Origin: Aplectana chamaeleonis
Taxonomy: Eukaryota; Nematoda; Chromadorea; Rhabditida; Cosmocercidae
Assembly: GCA_029168955.1 (NCBI GenBank)
Contig: JAPDOI010000121.1
Span: 1,488,001-1,552,000 of the forward strand
Direction of reading: 5' to 3'
DNA length: 64,000 bases
Below, piece after piece: positions 34,163-45,333 of this stretch. Every line of letters begins with the position of its first letter. Position 1 is the stretch's first letter. The position numbers and the translations under genes are program-made. The notes beneath the pieces were generated by a model. It saw nothing but the letters and a program-made list of their open reading frames with translations. It ran no database searches and was not told the origin of the DNA.

Positions 34163-34173
34163 AATTCGTCGGC

Positions 34174-34398
34174 ACAGACAGTCCGAAAAAGCCGTTCTGG
34201 TGAAAAACAAACTATGTGATTCTGAACGGTAAAGGAGCTCGCTTTGAGTAGCCTTTTTCTACTCTTGTGGAACCCTAAGCTTGAAAAAGATAAAAAAATT
34301 CTAAAGATCTCTATACAAAAACCAACCTCTAATACATATGATTAAGACTCGTAAGGGACTGTGCCTCAATACATATATACAAAATTATGCACAACTCT
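34174..34398. other. No gene seen
   Basis: Short spacer between RTE copy 2 and a MITE, with no recognisable repeat or reading frame. Confidence 0.4.
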
Positions 34399-34859
34399 TT
34401 AAAGGCAGCAAACACGTTCGTAAACGTCTTGAGATAACTACGGAAATGGAATGGTATGACACAGAACACAACGCCTTCGCATTTTGGAGCGTCAAAAAAT
34501 GACCCAAAATGCCGTTATAGGAGTAAGTTGGCCCCGCCCCTGCATATGCCCGCCCCTGGTATTTTGCCGTCTCATCTAAAAACAGGGTCCTGGGCCATTT
34601 TCTCCGTCGCCGAAGTATGAGGTTTAGTTATTGTACTTATCGAACCACCCACATACATCGGTGGGAACGGCCCCGGACCCCGTTTTTAGGAGACGGCAAG
34701 AGCGGGCAGTTACAGGGGTGGGGCCCACTTCTTACTAATGTAACGGCATTGTGGGTTGTTCATCACCCTTCAAAATGCGTAGGCGTTGTGTTCTGTGTCA
34801 TACCATTTTATTTCCGTAGTTGTCTCGAACACGTTTACGAGCGTGTATGCTGTATTTAA
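34399..34859. mobile_element. MITE, GCATACACGCTCG family, copy 2
   Basis: TTAA borders at both ends with diverged termini ('ttaaaggcagcaaacacgttcg' and 'acgagcgtgtatgctgtatttaa'). The interior has paired arms: 'cgccttcgcattttggagcgtc' with 'acccttcaaaatgcgtaggcg'. Confidence 0.72.
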
Positions 34860-36131
34860 GTCTGACAGCCAGAAACGGAGCATTAGCTCTCATAGAAGTG
34901 GTATCTAGAAACTGATGGAGGGTATTTTACATATCTGATAACGCTTATAGGGAAGGTAAAGAATGAATTGATAGAAGGGCGATGACCAGTCATCAATGAT
35001 CTTACAAATAGAGTAATCAGTTAGTGATCTTTTGAAGGCAATCAGGTGGAAGATGCGCGTCATTCCCGCATCGCAACACCATCCACCTGACCATCAAGTA
35101 GGGGAGACATTAACAACAATCGCAAACTCGTTTACATGGTACTAGAACCCATTCTAATACATCATGTTTCCCACCACAGCTGTTTACTATTTTTACCTTA
35201 TTAGGGACTCTTTTACAAGCACCGCGACGATTTCGAAAACCGTGTTGTCTTCACAGTAGGTCTGTGACAGTACAAAAATGACTTGTGCTCGAAATTCTTT
35301 AAGCGGCTCTGGGGATCCCAAAAAAGGGCATTTTCATTGCTACACGAAGAAGTTAGGGAGTTTTCTGGATGTTCAGAATAAAAAATCTTCGGATTCGGCT
35401 CAAAACTTTCAACTGGGGGTTATTTAGGGCGCTAAACGCGAATCTGGGGTCTATTTGTCGCCAGACTTAAGGTTACTGTAGGCTACGATAAGAATAGTGC
35501 ATTTTAACTGCGTAACCTACCTTAATATTTCAAGAATCGAAAAATGGGCCTCAAATTCGTGTTCGGCGTCCCAAGTAACACATACAGAGAGATGTTGAGC
35601 CAAAATCTGCAACTTTGACCGAGCTACCGTATACCCGCCGTTGGATACTGTAATCCAAGTAAAATTGTTAAACGGACCACAGACTTGTGTTAACCAGCCC
35701 GAATAACCCCTATCTAGAAGTTTGAAGGCGATTCAATTGTAGCCTTCTCGAAATCGTCAAAAGTCGCATTTGGAGAGCAAAATTTCTCCCATGTTCAAGC
35801 TTCGGACCAAATCAGGCGGAATTTAAAAAAAATAACGAAAGAATTTCATATTCGTAATCAGCGCTCTGGACAACTCCTAGTAGAATGTTTTTAGCTCAAT
35901 CCGAGACAATTTTCTGAACACCCTGAAAATTGTCGTTCATGTACCCTTTTCTCCTCGTGAAGCTATAAAAATGCCTACTTTCAGAAATCTCCTGTAAATC
36001 CCTGAGGCATTTAGGGGATTTGGAAAACGCACTGTCAGTGCTGCGTCCCATACCTACAACCACCAGAACACGGTTTTGTAAAGTCCCTCGCCAAAGTGAC
36101 TTGACGCCCTAGTTAGAGTAAGCTTAATCAT
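34860..36131. other. No gene; dispersed repeat at 35390-35910
   Basis: The span 35390-35910 carries the 'gggttatttagggcgctaaacgcgaatctgggg' repeat and, further right, its reverse orientation ('ctcaaattcgtgttcggcgtcc'). This suggests the core of another foldback like those at 4365 and 18506. Nothing was identified at 34860-35380. Confidence 0.4.
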
Positions 36132-36252
36132 TTTAGTCTGATGAATGGACGGGGCTGCGGCGGTAGGTCACCCCGCGCAAAGCGAAACCCCATTCTCCTG
36201 TGAGGCCGCCAACCCCGCACGGCCGGTCGCCTGGTCCTTGCGTCAGACTAAA
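36132..36252. repeat. GC-rich structured repeat, copy 2
   Basis: 121 bp bounded by the perfect inverted pair TTTAGTCTGA and TCAGACTAAA. The interior shares long stretches with 24180-24307 ('tgatgaatggac', 'ggtaggtcaccccgcg', 'ccccgcacggcc'). Confidence 0.55.
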
Positions 36253-36721
36253 GCGAAAACGCAAACCATATGTAGTGTACGAAAAATCACGCGAACAATA
36301 TGATCAAGACACAAAACTGCGGGAAAAAATGAGACACCTGTGGACTAGGAGCCCGAAAATTATACATGAACGCCCACTGGGATACTACAAACGAGTTTGA
36401 GGGAAAAGTCTGTGCAGCACTGCCTGGATGGGGGAAAGGGGTGTGACTATGTATGTTCTCACATGACGGAGTGCATGCAACTGCCTGACCTTCTTTTCGT
36501 GATTTCCTTCCTTTTTGAATACAACGCGTTTCTCGGAAACCACCTACCTCAAATGATTCCCACATCGGAATCTCGAAAACTAAATCGGTACTGCCTAAAA
36601 ATACTGGTTCGCAAATATTTCTCAATGAAGATCCAAAATATGTATGAGCTATATGCAAAAAGACGAGGATGAGAGGGTAAAAATAAGATTGAAAGTGAAG
36701 TCCGCGATAACAAAAAGATAT

Positions 36722-37099
36722 GCCGAATTCTCTGAGAGTTTTGGCCCACCAGGCTCCGCAGCGGCTCCTGGTGGGTTATTTCCGGCTATTTCTCGGCTTC
36801 TCACGAAACGGACAAGAATCAGCCGAGAAATATTTAGAAGTAAACAAAACTAACCAAGACGCAACCGTCGCCGGCTCGCCGAGCCACCATCTGGGGTCGC
36901 CAGCGGTTAGGCGGGGCCTTCAGAGGCCGAACGACGTCCAAGTACCTCAAACTTGGGTAAATGAACCCACGGGGTTGCTGACATCTCAATCATGCCTCTG
37001 GAATGCGCCGTATATCTACCTGGAGAGCATTATTCCTCGGCTACTTCGCGGGGGGCATTATTTGGGGGCTATTACTCGGCCAAAACTCTCAGAGTGCGG
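36722..37099. mobile_element. Foldback element carrying an SL1-like leader
   Basis: CTCTGAGAGTTTTGGCC at 36730-36746 is the exact reverse complement of 37078-37094. Inside the left end is a hairpin CCCACCAGG...CCTGGTGGG, and 'ggctatttctcggcttctc' pairs loosely with 'gaatcagccgagaaata'. The 177-codon frame at 36720-37253 crosses it and is not a recognised protein. Confidence 0.6.
36850..36967 (-). ncRNA. Candidate SL-RNA-like sequence with GT donor
   Basis: On the minus strand the 22 nt at 36967-36946 match SL1 except at positions 5 and 7, and end ...AAGTTTGAG directly followed by GTACTT, so the splice donor GT is kept. Downstream are compact stems: GGCCT-CTGA-AGGCC, CTGG...CCAG and GGCTC-GGC-GAGCC (36873-36885). 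Then comes TTAGTTTTGTTT, which only loosely resembles an Sm site. An SL RNA has a leader, a donor, three stems and an Sm site at about 100-110 nt, so the order fits. It lies inside a foldback and may be a decayed or captured gene. Confidence 0.35.
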
Positions 37100-37533
37100 G
37101 CTTCAACAGCAATGGGTTTATCACTCGACTATCACTGTACGGCGACGTAAATTAGTTTCTGTTCACAATCAACTGTATACACTTGTAGTAGACAGAGAGA
37201 AGAAACATGTTTTTTCAAATAAGCCTGAATCCTTAAGTTCAAGACCACTATAACTGCCGCACTTTTATTCTGAAGCTGCCTTCAGAACAGTGTTGTTGGT
37301 GAGAGGAGAGGGAAAAATATCTTCATGAAAAGTCATAAAAGACGTCGATGGAGCAACGGAAAACAATCCAGTTGATTGCCACTCGGGCAGCTTGCTACGG
37401 CAGCAGCAATTGTGGATGGCGGAGACTCCAAAGAATGCATTGGGATTGAAGGATTGAATGTGACTCAGCCCGGGTTCATACTTCTCGCGACCGGCAACGC
37501 GACGCAATGCTTATCATTAATATAAACTTACAA

Positions 37534-38040
37534 TTTACCGCAATGCTAAAAGGCCATGGTGCGGTTGCGGTCAACACACTAACACTACGGTTGAAAACAT
37601 GGCGCTTTGTCAGATTTCGGACAGAGCAGCTGATATTCTGGAAGCGTTACGATTTTTCTTCTCTATTTTTCACGCCTGTTTCTGCTTTATTTTTGTTTCG
37701 GACTGTTTGAATGTTGCGAAGAGGGGCTTTTCATAGTGCGAAACTGGGAATCGTCATTTGTTCGGGCTTGGTAGAGTTTTTTCTAAATTCTACTTTAAAA
37801 TTGATAAAAACGACCAACTCCCCTCACTCAACAAGAAAAGCCCCTACTCGCAATATTAAAAGAGTCAGCAACAAAAACAAAGAAGAAACAAACAAGAAAA
37901 ATAACAAAAACCTCCACTCACCCAGAATATCAGCTGTGCCGTCGATCGATGACGAAATCTGTGGCAAAGCGCCAGGTTTTCCATCGTAGTGTTAGTATGT
38001 CGACGGCAACCGCACCATAGCCTTTTAGCATTGCGGTAAA
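37534..38040. mobile_element. Foldback element, about 507 bp
   Basis: TTTACCGCAATGCTAAAAGG at the left pairs with CCTTTTAGCATTGCGGTAAA at the right. Arms continue inward ('ctaacactacggttgaaaacatggcgctttg' with 'caaagcgccaggttttccatcgtagtgttag'). No coding capacity is seen. Confidence 0.75.
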
Positions 38041-40007
38041 CTGCACAATCGATAAGCCTCATTTGGATTGTTGTGCCTTGGTGAACGGGAAAAGGGTATG
38101 ATTTGTGAAGAAAAGGATTTCGTTAGAGACACGCTGCACACTCACAAGGTTAGTTGAGGGAGCCATTCTGATAGGAGGTCTGCAGAGTTGAAACGACCGT
38201 CGAGTGGTTGCTGAGCGTCAACCTTGACGCGGTGACAAAAGTGGTTTCCAACATTATCGTCGTGGCGTGGGACGCCGTTCGCTGGCAGTGACGCAGGGTA
38301 GTCGCAGCGTGAACCACACTGCGTGGTGCCCCCTCGTCGCGCTTTACGCCGCGTCGGTCGCTCCCGTCGCCGAATGTAATCGATATTGCATCACCCAGCG
38401 CTATTCGTCGCTGCGAGCAACGCCGCGGCTTGAACTCGGTGGGGGGAAGACCCTATGGACTCGTACGGCATGTACCACTACGATCACGCAGTTGGGAGGA
38501 AACGAGGCGATATGATCGTACATATTTGAGAAATCCTGAGCCTTCAAACCGCAAAACCTCGCCCACTTTCTAGTGAAACCAAGGCAGGACGCGAGCACCT
38601 TCTATATAAAAGCGGGCGATTTGACTCGTTTTCGACACTTCCGACGGCGTCAGCACTCTGAATTGCGAACAGTAGGCGCTCACTTCACTTTGCTATCCGA
38701 ACAAAAACCATTTCCAGCACTTCTCGTCATTGTACTTGAAACAGTGTTGTCTTTTCTTATGGCAACATTATTGAGTTAAGTATAGCCTAGCTCCCTCATT
38801 TTGAGCTGGTCGAAGTAATGCTTATCGGGCTTCCGCTGCTTACTCTGCGCGGACTCATTGGAGCGAGCTAGGCTTTACACTTTTCCTAAAAAAAACCCAA
38901 AAGATCTGATAATACATAGAGGAACAATGTTGTAATTTCAGTCAACGAGAATAGAATATTCCATTGTATGAAACACTAACTATTAAACCATGAAGTAAAA
39001 AAAAATGTGGAAGAAATGGCAGGAAGCTGAGGACAGTTCGTCGAAATGGGTTACTAATGACGAAAGGAGGAAATAAGAGACAAAGAGGTGTTCTTTATAA
39101 AAAGGACAATTGAGTGGAGGGGGCGCCGGTGAACAGTACGAAGCAATTTTCTACAGGACTCGAATTTACTGATGTTGACGGGAGCGTCTGCTTCCATGTT
39201 TGTGGGCCAGGATGTCACATGGGAGCACACCCGCCTCGTTTTAATTGCAAATTAAAATGTAAAATGTGGAACGGAAGTAAGAAACGGCCACATTGAGAGC
39301 TTGCCAGGTTCAGGCAGACCGTTGTTCCGAACCTCGACGGAGCTAAATAAGGCCCCTCCCCCCTTGGTGACTAAAAATTTTGGAAAATGTTAAAAAATTT
39401 TGTGTCCTCTAGTAAGTGAATTTTTTTTCAGCAATGTTGAGACAGGATTTTTCTGGAAAAGGAAAATTCTTGTATTTTTTCTTTTCTTTTTCAGTTTTTT
39501 TCAATGCCGACTACCCTCCTTACCCTACCGACGAGTTTTGAGAGTACTGTCCATGTTTGCCTGGAATTTTAACGCACCCTCCCAAAATTTAATATTTTTT
39601 TGAAAAAAATCCGCGTTCCCCTCGTTCCCTCGCTGTACAGCAGCCGCTTGACCCTGGAGCTTGCTTTACTTTGTTTTGGTAATACTGGCAAATATTCTCA
39701 ACCAGTGAAGGTTGTGATCCAACGAAACCAACCAATAGAAGGGTGCATTTCGTTCAAACAAATATGTAAGCACGTGACTGATCGCTGAGTGAAAAAGACA
39801 TTGCACATTCTGCTCTGATGGACCATAAATCATACAACAAGCAATGGCTTGCATTGTTTGGTTTCCTGCCGTGCCTGTTCCCACTTAATTCTGATCACAT
39901 TACAATGGCCTTATAAGGCACTTTTTCGAAGAAGCATCGCATTACAATGGCCGCATCCTTGATCTCAGAAAAGAAGAGAAAAACGATTCTGGGGTTGGAC
40001 TGTGCCT
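38041..40007. other. No identified gene
   Basis: 38090-38570 is GC-rich with overlapping frames on both strands and no domain. AGCCTAGCTCC (38782-38792) and GGAGCGAGCTAGGCT (38860-38874) form a small inverted pair. 39360-39620 is T-rich. 39960-40011 ends in 'ggggttggactgtgcctttaa', the right end of a further TTAA-type MITE that also appears near 818-832. Confidence 0.35.
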
Positions 40008-40557
40008 TTAAAAGCAGTGGTCGCGATAAAATATGCTTGTCTTCTTTTCCTCTCGAAAACCTTCTCTGGGTTTAGAGTGGTAGGACCTATGAGGGAAATT
40101 TGCGAAAAAACCCTTGTTTTGGGCCTAATTTAGAGCCTGAACTTTCCTGTCTTTTGCAGGTGGACGAGCCCACTACACATCATTGGCTTCAATGATCTCT
40201 AATATGAAGAACATCAGCTGGCTTGAAATTGAATTTCCATCAACGAACATTGACTCATCTAGTCAAAAACGGTGACCGAAGTGCTTGCTTTCATTGTTCA
40301 GCTGTTTTTATTTGGTAAATTTGCATTTATTTCTCCTTCTGAATGTCGCTGATTTTTGACTAATCGGCATGAGACTGCGTTCTTTTGGTCGGCGCTGTGC
40401 ACGGGTGCACGAGCTGGCTTCTTTGGACCCCAGCAGCTCTAATTCTAGCCCATTTTTCACAGCGATACCTTCATAGTTTTTCAGCTGTTTTCGATCTAAG
40501 CTGATTTTTATAGTTTTTTCGATAAAGTTTTTCATCGTGACCACTTTTTTCAAAATG
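40008..40557. mobile_element. MITE, GTGGTCACGAT family, copy 1
   Basis: Left end TTAAAAGCAGTGGTCGCGAT; right end 'atcgtgaccactttttt'. The interior is an inverted version of 45873-46422 (shared 'ctagtcaaaaac', 'cagctgttttcgatctaagctg', 'ggtgcacgagctggctt'). The frame 40308-40721 minus reads through it and is not a gene. Confidence 0.68.
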
Positions 40558-41649
40558 ACAGAGTGCGGGCAGAACTGTCCTTGGTAAAGGTCCTTTGTGT
40601 TATGAAGCTCTTCCTTTGTGTAACGTCTGTCCGAATGAGACTGTAAGGCCACGCGGTCGCGTGCGAAGGAAATTTTCGGACGAGCCTTCCCGCGACGGAG
40701 GCTGATTGAAATATTATCCACTATTCTTATGGTATTCCCGCTAACCTATTGAGAGGCCCGGATATGCCTTCGCGACCGCCGATCAACGCGCCCGCCAACT
40801 GCGTGTATGGACTGTTCGGACAGACTTTATCATTGTATTTGTTTCAACGGAAACTGCAAAAAAGGCAGCCAAGTGGAGGAATTTATAGCGCATGGCTCAG
40901 CAAGATTCATGTTAGTCCCCAGAGGTTGTTTGAATAGTTGTGATAGTCCAAGAGACTAAAAATAAGAAAAAAATTAGCTGGCGCCCGTTCCCCAAGCTGG
41001 GACAACTGTCAATTAAACCCAGCAACTTCGAGCGCAGCCAATAGCCCAGTTGGCGTTAGAGAGAATGGCGAAAAAACTGACGAATTGAAATGAAAAATCG
41101 AGATGTGCAAACTCAGGCCTTCAAAATCTCTGCTTAAAGTTTTGTTCAATATTTTATTCAATCCCAGAGGGGGACTGAACTCGATTTGTGTGCGTGTCAA
41201 GAAATTTCAGACTTGTGTAGAAATTACATTTTGAGGAAGCCGTTTTTAGAGCAGCATAAACTCGTGCACTTCACAAACTGCCTTTCCTGAGGATTCCCCA
41301 GCCTATAATGAAGTTTTTGAGGCATCTTAGAAATCTTTGTTAAAGGCAGCATACATGCTCAAAAGCGTTACCGAGTTTAGAGCATGAATCGGAAATTTAG
41401 CGCTGTTCTCAATGAGATTTGACGGAGAGGAAAGCGGGACAAAAACACGATGTAAATAGGAAACGTTACTGTGGTAATTAAATTAGATAACAGGTGAAGG
41501 ACAGACTCACAGAAATGATTGAAATATCGAAGTTGACACACTGGCAAAGCTCGTACAAGAATGCCTACGCCGTTTAAAGCTTCTAAACGAGCCGAATGGG
41601 TTGGATTCGAGTGTGCCTCAGCATCAGAAAGTGGAACCGCTTACTTGCT
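40558..41649. other. No gene; solitary MITE end at 41340
   Basis: TTAAAGGCAGCATACATGCTC begins at 41340 and matches the GCATACACGCTCG family, but no right end is found before the purine tract. The remainder shows no recognisable gene. Confidence 0.4.
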
Positions 41650-41766
41650 AAAAAAAAGGGATGAAAGAAAGAGAGAAAGAGAGAAAGAAAGAAGGAAAGG
41701 AGAGGAGAGGAGAGGAGAGGCGAGGCGAGGCGAGGCGAGGCGAGGCGAGGCGAGGCGAGGCGAGGC
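41650..41766 (+). repeat. Purine-rich GAAA/GGAGA/GGCGA tract, left part
   Basis: A strand-asymmetric purine tract grading from GAAAGA through GGAGA to (GGCGA)n. It is the left half of one tract that continues, in the same orientation, at 43802-43970 after the hAT-like insertion. Open frames on both strands are an effect of the repeat. Confidence 0.9.
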
Positions 41767-42460
41767 CAGGGCTGGGCACGCGTCCCGGTTAACCTTAGGG
41801 GGGTGCATATTGGACGTTGCAGAGAGGGCAAAGGGGGGTGCCTAAACCGGACACCAAAAAAAACCAAGTGCATGTTCTGTCGAATTTCAGAAGCAAAATA
41901 ATTTACGATTTTCTTCTGGTTTGTCATATCTTCTTCTCCGCCTTTTAAGACAAACACTCATAGAATTAAAATTTTTGATAGATATGCAGTTTGTGTTCGC
42001 AATAATTCATAGTTGCTGTCAGAAGCTTCTCATCAACAACTCTATGAATTGGAAGATCATATATAATGTGTTTGATTGTTTTGATGGAGCAATAAACACT
42101 ACTCTGTAATCTAGTAGCAAGTAAGGATTGATCTGGTTTCATGTTTCTTTGGTGTAACGTTCAGTGATTACGCTTGTGGTTACCGATTAGAAGCGAAGAT
42201 ACAAAGACAGCGCTCAGACGCGCTATCGCTCACGTTCAGAAAAGGATTAGCGAACTGCTGTATTATGGCAGACTAAAAATACAGATATCACGGTCAGTAT
42301 AAAAACAAGCCAACGGAATTTCGTCTATGAGAATGACGTATGAAGAGAGCCGACTGTAAAAATTGAAGACTGCAAGTTCCAGTGAAAGAAGCAAATAATC
42401 GTATTTTCCTACTTAAGAAGTACCCTGTACATAAAAGCCCGAATTTTATCCAGCTTGAAT

Positions 42461-43286
42461 GCCGCAATCCCTTAGAGACTGGGCTCGCCGTGCGATATGG
42501 TGTTTGTCCGCAGCTACACAGCGCACACTGGAGTGGACGCGCGCACGATATTAATTAAAAATAAGTTTTATTACAGAACGGGGAGGAGAAGAGGATCGAA
42601 AGTGGAGCAAATGGAAGAAGGCAGAAATAGGTTGCTTTCAATGTAACCATCTCAGAAATTTAATGTAAATAAACTAAATTGGAGCAGGGTGAATTTTTCG
42701 GACTCGACAAGGCTCATTCAAATGAACTTTGTAGAATAAAAACAGCATTAACCATGAGAACTAAGAGCATTGAGAGAAAGAGAAGAATCTGGAAAACTTT
42801 GTAGTAACGGGCGCTTTGATATTCAATGTGATTTAAGGACCTTAAAACTTGTTCCGGTTTTGTCCCGGTTTTCGGGATAAAACCGGGACGAGATTTAAGG
42901 TCCTTAAATCACATTAAAAAACGATCTTGTTGAAGCTAAACTGTTTGCCAGATTCTCCTCTTTCCCACATTATCCTTTCCTTGCATGTTTAATGCTACTT
43001 TTGATCAACTAGGTTCGTTTGAATTAAACTTGTCACGGCTAAATATTTACCCCTGCTCCAACTTTGTTTGTTTACATTACATTTCTAAAATGGGTACATC
43101 CAGAATAGAAAATTTTCATCATCTTCCATTTCCTTTGGTTTCAATCGTTTTCTCTTCCCCGTTCTGTAATAAAATACATTTTTTTACTAATATTGTGCGC
43201 GCGTCCACTCCCGTGTGCGCTGTGTAGCTGCGTATACACACCAGATCGCACGGCGAGCCGGGTCTCTAAAGGATTGCGCATTCTAC
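42461..43286. mobile_element. Inner foldback within the hAT-like element
   Basis: The left arm 42461-42590 pairs with 43145-43286: GGCTCGCCGTGCGAT with ATCGCACGGCGAGCC, and TTACAGAACGGGGAG with CTTCCCCGTTCTGTAA. The centre is a strong palindrome at 42828-42912. Confidence 0.65.
42828..42912. repeat. Central palindrome, 19-bp perfect arms
   Basis: GTGATTTAAGGACCTTAAA pairs exactly with TTTAAGGTCCTTAAATCAC. A nested stem TCCCGGTTTT / AAAACCGGGA lies inside it. Confidence 0.9.
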
Positions 43287-43801
43287 GTGGGTAAAAATCG
43301 GGTTTTCCACTCCCTACGCATCTCATCAATCTCTAAATGGTTCCAGAATACAAAATAATTCTGAAAATTTCTTCATCAGAACGATCAAACACGGATTAAT
43401 CCTTCATACATACATAGGTTCATGAAAACACTCGATAGAAAACATTAATTACTGCAATAAAAGTAGCTCTGTTGTTGTTTGTAATTTCTGAATTGTAATG
43501 AATAAAAAATTGTTTTATCTCTTGTCACAACCTATCTTCTTATTAAAAATTTTCTTCATAAGATTGTTTGGAAGCTTAGAAATTACACTACCTTTTTTGT
43601 TGACATTTTCGGAATTTTCTTTATTCAGTGCTTTTTTTATACTCTGGTTTATCAAAATATGGAAGTCAAGATCATGGCTGTCGTGCTCGACTTCTCGGAA
43701 AACAGCCAATTTCGATTTCCCATAGGGGGGTGCCTGAAAATTACCGAGCTAAGGGGGGTGCATATTTAAAATCGCCCTGCCGGGACGTGTGCCCAGCCCT
43801 G

Positions 43802-43970
43802 GGCGAGGCAAGGCGAGGCAAGGCAAGGCGAGGCGAGACGAGGCGAGGTGAGGCGAGGTGAGGTGAGGCGAGGCGAGGCGAGGCGAGGCGAGGCGAGGCG
43901 AGGCGAGGCGAGGCGAGGCGAGGCGAGGCGAGGCGAGGCGAGGCGAGAGGAGAGAGACATAGGGAGAGAG
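43802..43970 (+). repeat. (GGCGA)n purine tract, right part
   Basis: About 29 units of GGCGA with interspersed GGCAA and GGTGA, then GGAGAGAGA. Same strand and period as 41650-41766. Confidence 0.92.
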
Positions 43971-44877
43971 CAACAATACCAATCGCAGCATTCGGTCACA
44001 GAGCTCGAGGAGACGCGTTTAGGCGCCTTCAGCGTCCTTTTTTTTGATGAATTTCTTTCAAAAATTTTTTTTCGCATTTCTTTCAAAAATTTTTTTTCGC
44101 ACCTAAAAAAACCATTTGCTCCAGGTGGGAAGGGATGTTCAACGGTTCAATCATTGCTACGTTTCGCGTTCAAAAAAAAGTTGAGTTGATTTTTTGAGTG
44201 CACCGTACAATGTACACATGCAAAAATGAGGCAGCACAGAGCTGCATATGTGTTCTGTACAATAATCTGCAAATCACGAGCTATCTATCCTATGTTTCCG
44301 AGTGAAACTCATTTCCGTTCATCACGTGCGTCTGCGCGCGTTCGCTGCGTCTCCTTCTCCTCACGCTTTCTCGCTGTCTCTGCCCTCGCTCCGCACAAGC
44401 GCGCGAAGGTACATAGTAAATCTGGCTCGGAATAAGAGGATATGTCTACCTATATTAAATTCCCGTTAAGCTGTGTACCTTACCGATGGATGTTCACTGG
44501 TTATTGTCCTACTAATGCAGAAGCACATACATCGTGGAAACCGAGTAGATGCTCACAGCGTCAAGAAAGGTGAACATATCTTGAGGAGGAGCGCGCACAG
44601 CTTCGTGAGAGTGGGCGGGGCTTCCTGTTCACCTTGTAAAACGCGTGAAAAAAGCGGGGCGTTGGTATCGGTGGGTAAAATATGTTAGGAGCTTCAGTAC
44701 ACTTCACACGCCTTCAGAACGCTGCGCACTACTTCTTGAAAGTAGGCGCGGCTTCCTCTTACTGGCAAACGGATCAAACTTTTGTTTCACACTCAATTTA
44801 TTTCCTCACTGCTGAACGATTTTTGGCGAGAGATAAGTGTAATATAAATCGAAATCCACAAAGTGGAGTGACTACAT
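43971..44877. other. No identified gene
   Basis: A duplicated 'atttctttcaaaaattttttttcgca' lies at 44049-44102. The stretch 44325-44405 ('gcgtctccttctcctcacg', 'cgctccgcacaagcgcgc') resembles 9040-9095 and 58440-58500, another dispersed repeat. No domain-bearing frame was found. Confidence 0.35.
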
Positions 44878-45333
44878 CTAAAGGCAGTGTTCACGATAAA
44901 TTTCGCTTCCGATATCTCCACGGTTTACGGAAGGTCTGGTGCCCTATATAGCAAGGCATGCTTAAAAAGGACACGAAAGAAGCCTTTTTGAGCAAAAATA
45001 GGCCCTCTCTTGTTTACGTTGATTTTTGAGCGTGGAGGAATTTACCGCTAGAAGGATGATACCAATCAGTGCAATGAAGCGATCAGCTCACTTATCAGCA
45101 CTTCCTTGACTTGATCATTCCTGTAATCTGAGTCTTCATTTGTTCATTCCGAGGGGGTGGATCTGGGGCACCAGGCGTGTCTGAGGCACCAAAACGCTTG
45201 TTTGCAGCCGTTATTTTGACGCTCCTGGCTCGTTTTCTACCGTTCTTTCAACACTGGGTGCCTAGGATCCTTCTCGACTTTCATTTCACTGTGGAAAGTC
45301 AACGAGGATGATCATCGTGAACGCTGCCTTTAA
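44878..45333. mobile_element. MITE with GTTCACGAT-type ends
   Basis: CTAAAGGCAGTGTTCACGAT at the left and ATCGTGAACGCTGCCTTTAA at the right. The interior differs from the four-member family at 3865, so only the ends are shared. Confidence 0.68.

Larger units (their letters stand above)
41767..43801. mobile_element. hAT-like element inserted in the GGCGA tract
   Basis: The left end CAGGGCTGGGCACGCGTCCC and right end GGGACGTGTGCCCAGCCCTG are inverted repeats of the CAGGGxTGGGC type seen in many hAT elements. The flanking 8 bp are GGCGAGGC on both sides. At 2,035 bp without a transposase frame it is non-autonomous. It contains an internal foldback (42461-43286). Confidence 0.75.

Noticed and set aside
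36132..36160. Possible C/D-box snoRNA (CTGATGA as C box)
   Set aside because: No D box (CTGA) in the right place near the closing stem.
36132..36252. Possible hammerhead ribozyme (CTGATGA ... CGAAAC words)
   Set aside because: Stem II does not pair next to the CTGATGA and GAAA core in either copy, and the base at the would-be cleavage position is G.
36720..37253. 177-codon frame
   Set aside because: It spans the foldback 36722-37099 and its arms; no protein similarity recognised.
41561..44189. Arg/Glu/Gly-rich and Ser/Pro/Leu/Ala-rich frames over the GGCGA tracts
   Set aside because: Microsatellite translated in frame; composition follows the 5-bp repeat.
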